This document shows, piece after piece, positions 59,248 to 64,000 of a DNA stretch of 64,000 nucleotides. The notes beneath the pieces are model-generated. The model did no database searches. It was not told where the DNA came from and saw only the letters and a list, made by a program, of their open reading frames with translations. Source of the stretch: Caenorhabditis elegans (taxonomy: Eukaryota; Nematoda; Chromadorea; Rhabditida; Rhabditidae); contig NC_003281.10 in the NCBI RefSeq assembly GCF_000002985.6, positions 4,650,001-4,714,000 of the forward strand, in the 5' to 3' direction. Each line of letters opens with the position of its first letter. The first letter of the stretch is position 1. The position numbers and the translations under genes were made by a program.

Positions 59248-62200
59248 ATGTCGTTGAGCAAGCAGGAACATCCAGATGATCGTATTTCGGCTCTAGACTT
59301 TCTTGGAGGACATCTCAAAATTGGAGTTACTAAACCAGTAAGTAGCTTATAGTTGGTTGAGGCAATGTGTGCTTTACTAATAGGAAAATAACCAGTTCTA
59401 ACAAACTCCAAACTAGTTTTGAATTATTCCATCAGAGCTTCTGTGTAATCATGGAAATTTCGAGCTACCTATGCCTTGTAGGCTCATAGCTAGGTATTCT
59501 TGTGCCTGCTTGTAGGAAGCATTGTGATTATTCAAAAGCTCAAATCTTTACGACCAAATTGTTTTTCAGGAATTTTCGAAATAAATAAATGTTTAAACTT
59601 GGATTTTTAGAACATCACCCCCCCCCCCCCCATGGTGGCAAAATGACCAAATGTCATTGTAAAAATTAATTTCAAAAGGGTAAAATGAAAGTTGGCAAAA
59701 AGTTTAAATAACATTAAAAAGATTTCAGTTTTTAATTTTTTTTGGTATATTTTGAACAAATCTCAATTAGCGATAAATACTCTACTATTATGTGTGAAAC
59801 TATAATTGACTTTATTTATTAAATGACACAAAGAAACATTCCAAAACATCACTTCAAAGTTTGAAAAACATAGAGACCACGTGATATGTAAAGCTTTATC
59901 AGAAAATAGGATAATTTTAAATTAATTAGTAACAATTCGAACACGGAATCAAAAAACACAAAAACTATGTTCCCATGGAAATCTTTTTCTGATGTCATTG
60001 TGTTCTGCTTTATTCATTTTTCATCCAAAGTATCAGTTTCAAATTTCAGCGTCCCCAAATACGTTTTGATTTGTCGAAACGTCATGTGGATTTTGGATTC
60101 AACATCAAGCAGTTCTTCACGACTCGAATCGGAAAACCAAAAGAGTTGAATAATGAGAAGTTGGCGGTGATTCAGGAAGTAATTGAAGAAGAACAGGTTG
60201 GTAAAATCTCACAGCTAGAGCTTCTAGGGGTACGCCTTCAAGCTAAGCGTAGGTCGCCTTTAAGGAAGGCAGGTGGGTAGGCACTCTTGTACCTACGTGG
60301 GAGGGTGTTTGCTCCCGTAATATATTTAACACCCTAAAACTGAAGAGGTGTCCGATTTGGATCTAGAATGATATGTTTCTCATTAAAACTTCCTCTCGTT
60401 CTTTATTGAAAAGCGAGAGGAAAAGGAGGGAGAAAAGAAGATGAAAAAAATGTACATTCGACTAAATTTATGGCTTGAGAAATGAGATTCATTTTGAAGT
60501 GGCAATGGGGATACGGTAGCTCGCCAAGGTCGTAAATTCCAGTGAAGTGGATTTTCTTGATTCTATTTATAAACTTTCCTAATTTTTTTTCATCTAAATA
60601 AATTTCAAATTTCAGTTTCCATGGCTCGATCTTCCAGTTGGACTTCGCGAGCAAATCATTCACAAAATGCCTTTAAAATCAAGAATCAGCCTGGCAGCCA
60701 CATCTAAAGGAGAACGATATCTTGTACAGAATATGAAAGTGGAATGCAAACTTTTTGTCATGGATGATGTGAGCCGTCGTACTTCAAATCTTCTTCGTTA
60801 TCCAGATCTTCATTGGAGAGTTTTCTCAAGACCTGGTGTAAGTTCTTCCATAGGTAAAACAATAGGAAAACATTATATATTTTCAGAAAAGATACTTTTT
60901 GAACTTCATCTGCGATTGGCAGCACGATATTGCAATTTGCTTCTGCGAGGAGCGTCGAACGCTTCTTGGAAGATCAGGCGCTACAAAAGTGTACTGGTTA
61001 ACCCCGGGAGGAAAAATCAAGAAGACTGTAATTCCAAATATAAATGCATTTGATCTTGCCGTGCAAACCGCCAAAGACTTTTTCAAAATTATCACTGAGG
61101 ACTGTAAGAAATCGTCTCTCGCTTTGCCCGGGTGGCCAGAAAAAGTTTTTGAGATTCCGGAGCTTCAGAAGAGCTTCATTATCGGTAAGTTGTTGAGTTT
61201 TTTTCTTACTCGGTTCTATATTAACACCGAAAACTAAAAAGAGGTTCGGTTGAGAAATGAAACCAAAGCCAAGATATAGGCGGAGCCTATTATCGACTTT
61301 TCTTGCATCCGACTTTTTCGACACATTTCTTTAAGTTTTCTTGATATGCCCATGCGTATTTGAATCAGTTTATATCAAACAAAATTCAATTATATCCAGT
61401 TTCGCGGTTTTTGCAATAGAATTACGATACCGGATCTCGAAACGACTGAAATTTTGCAGCTACCGTAACCATAAGTTTTATGAATTTCCCCTTTTCCATA
61501 GTTTCCCTCAACGTTTCGAAATGTTTGACACAAACGCTTGTAACTTTTTTGGAACTTTTTCAACACAAGAACTATTAAAAAATACTGGAGGAGTTGAGAA
61601 TTGAGAACAACTTTCGGATACTGTAGCTGCAATGTTTCGATCGTTTCGAGACCAGGTACCGTACTGGTTCCTCAAAAAGTGTCAAATTTCGTTGGTTTTT
61701 TTTTCACAGAACAAGACTAGGATCACACAAACTTGAAACTGCTATATATAATGAAAACTAATTCAATCAACTTTATTTCTCTCTCAAAGTTTTAAAACAG
61801 TAATAATTTGGAAAATTACAGGATCCAGCTATGATGACGTTGAGTCAATCCATAAAACATATGATTTCTTCCAACCATATTCATTTGATGTCTATATGCA
61901 TAAAACCGCTATAAAGTATCTTTGGCCGTTCTCATTGCTTACTGTAGCTCGTCACGGACTGATTGATTGGTTCAAGATGCGTGCAAACGATCGTTCTCTT
62001 TGTGATCAAATGCTTGATAAGGATCTTCGAATTCTCATTCTTCATGACTCTTTTGTTAGGTGAATTATAGATTTTTAATTTTTATAAATTTCTGAATTTC
62101 CAGCCAAGAAAGAATGCGTGACTATATTGACAAATGGGCACACGGTGGTGTTTCCGATAAGTTCTGTTGGTGGGCTATAAGTACTCATCTCGAATTGGAA

Positions 62201-62527
62201 GTAGAAGAAGTGATTGATCGACTAATTGTGGAGTTTGTTGAAGCTAAATATGGACCTAAATTGTTAGAATTTAGACATTCTAAAGGTTTTATATTTCTTA
62301 TTTTCAGCTGTATTGCTGAAGAGAACCCGAAAAAGCCGCAACCAGTGCAAACTGTAAAAATGGTAAGATATGTAGTGTACAGCGCCTTGGATCCAACAAA
62401 GATTGCACATTTGTACATTCGGGATAAAATGGTACTCTTCGCGAATACTGGATGTGCTCCAAGAATTGACGAATATGGATTAATTACTTACAGAACTAGA
62501 TCAGGAATTAACGAAACTCAATTCTAA
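59248..62527 (+). CDS. F-box-like protein, function unknown
   Basis: Exons by eye: 59248-59337, 60050-60196, 60616-60837, 60887-61184, 61822-62059, 62104-62527; 1419 nt, 472 aa. A likely F-box begins at residue 80 (FPWLDLPVGLREQIIHKMPLK, RISLAATSK), matching the LPx6Ix6-8RxxLxxxSK pattern of worm F-box proteins, which recruit substrates to SCF ubiquitin ligases. The C-terminal 350 residues have no domain I can name; they include DLHWRVFSRPG, KVYWLTPGG, ALPGWPEKVF and a final YVVYSALDPTKIAHLYIRDKMVLF. About 80 residues precede the F-box, longer than usual for worm fbx proteins. The ATG lies 16 bases after TTTTTGCAG. Introns 1 and 4 are long and repeat-bearing. F-box assignment is moderate; the gene model is firm. 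Confidence 0.7.
59618..59631. repeat. Poly-C/poly-G tract (14 bp)
   Basis: Uninterrupted run of 14 C (G14 on the minus strand) in intron 1 of the F-box gene. Long mono-G runs can form G-quadruplexes. In C. elegans such tracts are the known deletion-prone sites when the helicase DOG-1/FANCJ is missing. Confidence 0.9.
61395..61670. repeat. Foldback repeat in F-box gene intron 4
   Basis: Left: GAATTACGATACCGGATCTC then GAAACGACTGAAATTTTGCA and GCTACCGTA. Right: TACTGTAGCTGCAATG then TTTCGATCGTTTCGAGACC and AGGTACCGTACTGG. The arms are inverted around an AT-rich centre. Related to the other foldback copies. Confidence 0.6.
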
Positions 62528-62619
62528 TTTTTTTTTGTATTTTTTGAATTTCTCTGATTTTCCGTGAAAACATATTATATTCCTAATTATCTCTTCATAA
62601 AATTGCATGGAAAAAATTG

Positions 62620-64000
62620 TTATAGTCTTCTTTTGTAGCCGCCACGTGCTCTTCCCGTCTTCTGTGGAAGTTGGTACGTGATTTTCAGCATTTCCAGTAA
62701 TTTCACCAGTTTTCCTTTTCCAATCCTTCCAAGTGGGCCGTCAGCTTTCTCTAGACGAATCAACATTTCTTCCTGAAAATTTACAATAAACAAAGAGTTG
62801 TGGAAACTTTGGAATCTAACCAAGGATACAGGTTGGAGTGAGAGAATGTGCTCATGTAAAACTGTATTCTGATCACTTCGAAGCCATGTTAAAAATGCCA
62901 ATTTCAATGCACTCAAGTCATGTTTGCCACTGGTACTGGAAGCTGACATATCATCATCATCTTCTTCATCGTCTCCAACGTCATCACCGCAAATTTTTCC
63001 AACTTCTCGCTCGTCATTTGATATATTCAATGTTTTATCACCATCATTATCTTCATCCAGATCATCGGAAACATTGGATACATTTTTGGAAGTTTCATCT
63101 GAAACTATTATATAATATTAATATCCTTCTAAAGCAACTAGATAAAATGTCTAGCAATTTTTCAATTTAATTGAAAATGAATAAACTCACCAGAAATAGC
63201 ATTCTTGACTCCTTGCTTTTTAGGAGAAACTTTCTTCGGCGATGCAATCATTCTTTCACTTAATGTCTTCGTCTTGATTGTTTTCCTTCCACCCTTTCCT
63301 CCTTGTTCCGAAACCTTTTCTAAACTTGCAGATCTGACAAGCGGACGAATTGTAGGTGTTCCTGAGCAAATTTCTGGATGTAATGTGATATATGCTTTCT
63401 TCAGAATCTGAATCATCGCTTTCTTTCCTTTTGGCCGCATCCCGATCTCTTTCATTCGTTCTTTTAATTCTGCTTCTTCCATTGAATCGAATGCAGGCAT
63501 TGGAGTTATATCATTGGTCTTCAGAATTTTGACATGGGATCCGAAGACAGCTTTTGAGGTAATGTTGCGGATTGGAGTAATGACATTGGATGTAGTTGGA
63601 AGATTTGTAGACGGTTGATTGCTCCATTCATCGAATGAATCCATTGTCACATTAGTAGTTGGTTTCTGTGGAGTAGAGTGTACTGATTCATGTGGTTTAT
63701 CTTCCATGATTTGTTCTGCATCATCTTCCACATTTTCGACAGCTTTTCCGAATCCAAAGAAAGGATCATCAGATGTGAAGTAGTTCACAGATTTATCAAG
63801 TTCGATTGGGTCGCTATGAGACGCAGTTGGCTCTATTTCTACAGGATCAGCTACTACAGAATCTATCTTAGCTTCAGGCTCTACCACGTCCTCAACATCA
63901 TCGACTTTCTCAAGATCTTCCTCCTTATCATTTTTCACAATCAAGTCTAATCCTACAGGTCCATACTTCGAAGCCAAATCCCTCACACCATCCTTATCAT
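62620..64000 (-). CDS. him-18: SLX4 orthologue HIM-18, 3' part (partial)
   Basis: Scaffold for structure-specific nucleases (SLX1, MUS81, XPF) that resolves recombination intermediates. Only the C-terminal part is in the window: exon open from the right edge to 63191, then 62821-63098 and 62620-62772; all joins are in phase. The frame is open at base 64000, so more exons lie beyond. Visible: acidic SUMO/partner-binding regions (DDEEDDDDMS), a SAP-like element (EEAELKERMKEIGMRPKGKK...ILKKAYITLHPE) and the C-terminal SLX4 conserved domain for SLX1 binding (LAFLTWLRSDQNTVLHEHIL, LGRIGKGKLVKLLEMLKITY, ending ARGGYKRRL). It converges with the F-box gene, with the stops only 93 bp apart. Confidence 0.85.

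Noticed and set aside
58793-59257. 154-codon plus ORF before the F-box gene
   Set aside because: Low-complexity Phe/Ser/Leu over CTT tracts, overlapping the F-box start in another frame.
62284-62310. Possible 22-nt intron (GTTTTATA...TTTTCAG) in the last F-box exon
   Set aside because: Far below the minimum worm intron size. Removing it shifts frame to an early stop, while read-through gives a long protein-like sequence.
1-64000. CRISPR arrays, bacterial operators, phage or plasmid genes
   Set aside because: Nothing of the kind seen. All content is nematode nuclear with spliced genes.

Overview
This window is nuclear DNA of a Caenorhabditis nematode, almost certainly C. elegans. AT-rich intergenic DNA surrounds compact genes with short introns that end in a TTTTCAG-like 3' splice site. 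Many genes have the same signal a few bases upstream of the ATG, as expected for trans-splice acceptors. The gene content is typical worm: srg chemoreceptors, an MSP-domain protein, a two-domain C-type lectin and worm-style foldback repeats. From memory, the order ppm-2, cdka-1, srg genes, amidophosphoribosyltransferase, branching enzyme, dnj-18, mrpl-16, tag-189 and him-18 matches cosmids T23F11 and T04A8 on chromosome III. I cannot confirm that here. All exon models were read by eye from splice signals and frame continuity, and each complete model was checked for a total length divisible by three.

Left part (1-22 kb). ppm-2 (PP2C phosphatase, +) converges on an MSP-domain gene (-). A gene-free 4 kb follows, then cdka-1 (Cdk5 activator, +) and a two-zinc-finger gene (-). 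About 4.5 kb of non-coding DNA comes next, with foldback repeats and a GC/CT-rich block. A small four-helix membrane-protein gene (-, TMEM272-like) has a foldback element in its intron.

Middle (22-38 kb). Three srg-type 7TM receptor genes (+) stand in tandem. Two share an identical exon plan and the third has lost an intron. Between them are a decayed copy of the TMEM272-like last exon and a near-perfect 146-bp palindrome. A C-type lectin gene (-) carries an apparent one-base frameshift. A costars/ABRA-domain gene (-) closes this accessory segment.

Right part (39-64 kb). This is dense with housekeeping genes: purine synthesis (amidophosphoribosyltransferase, +), nucleolar RRM protein NIFK (-), NIP45/Rad60-type SUMO-like protein (+), glycogen branching enzyme (+), DnaJ protein DNJ-18 (+), ZNF830-like zinc finger (-), calpain-7/PalB (-), mitochondrial L16 (+), PGAP2 (+), a Lys/Glu-rich protein ending in a prenylation motif (+), an F-box protein (+) and the 3' part of the SLX4 orthologue him-18 (-), which runs off the right edge. 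Close same-strand spacing suggests operons: SUMO-like/branching enzyme/dnj-18; mrpl-16/PGAP2; calpain/ZNF830.

I found no new multi-gene system. The most useful leads are the CaaX-tailed lysine-rich protein, the lectin frameshift, an alternative ppm-2 end, a GC-AG intron in the calpain, an 8-nt coding exon, and several transposon-like foldbacks.
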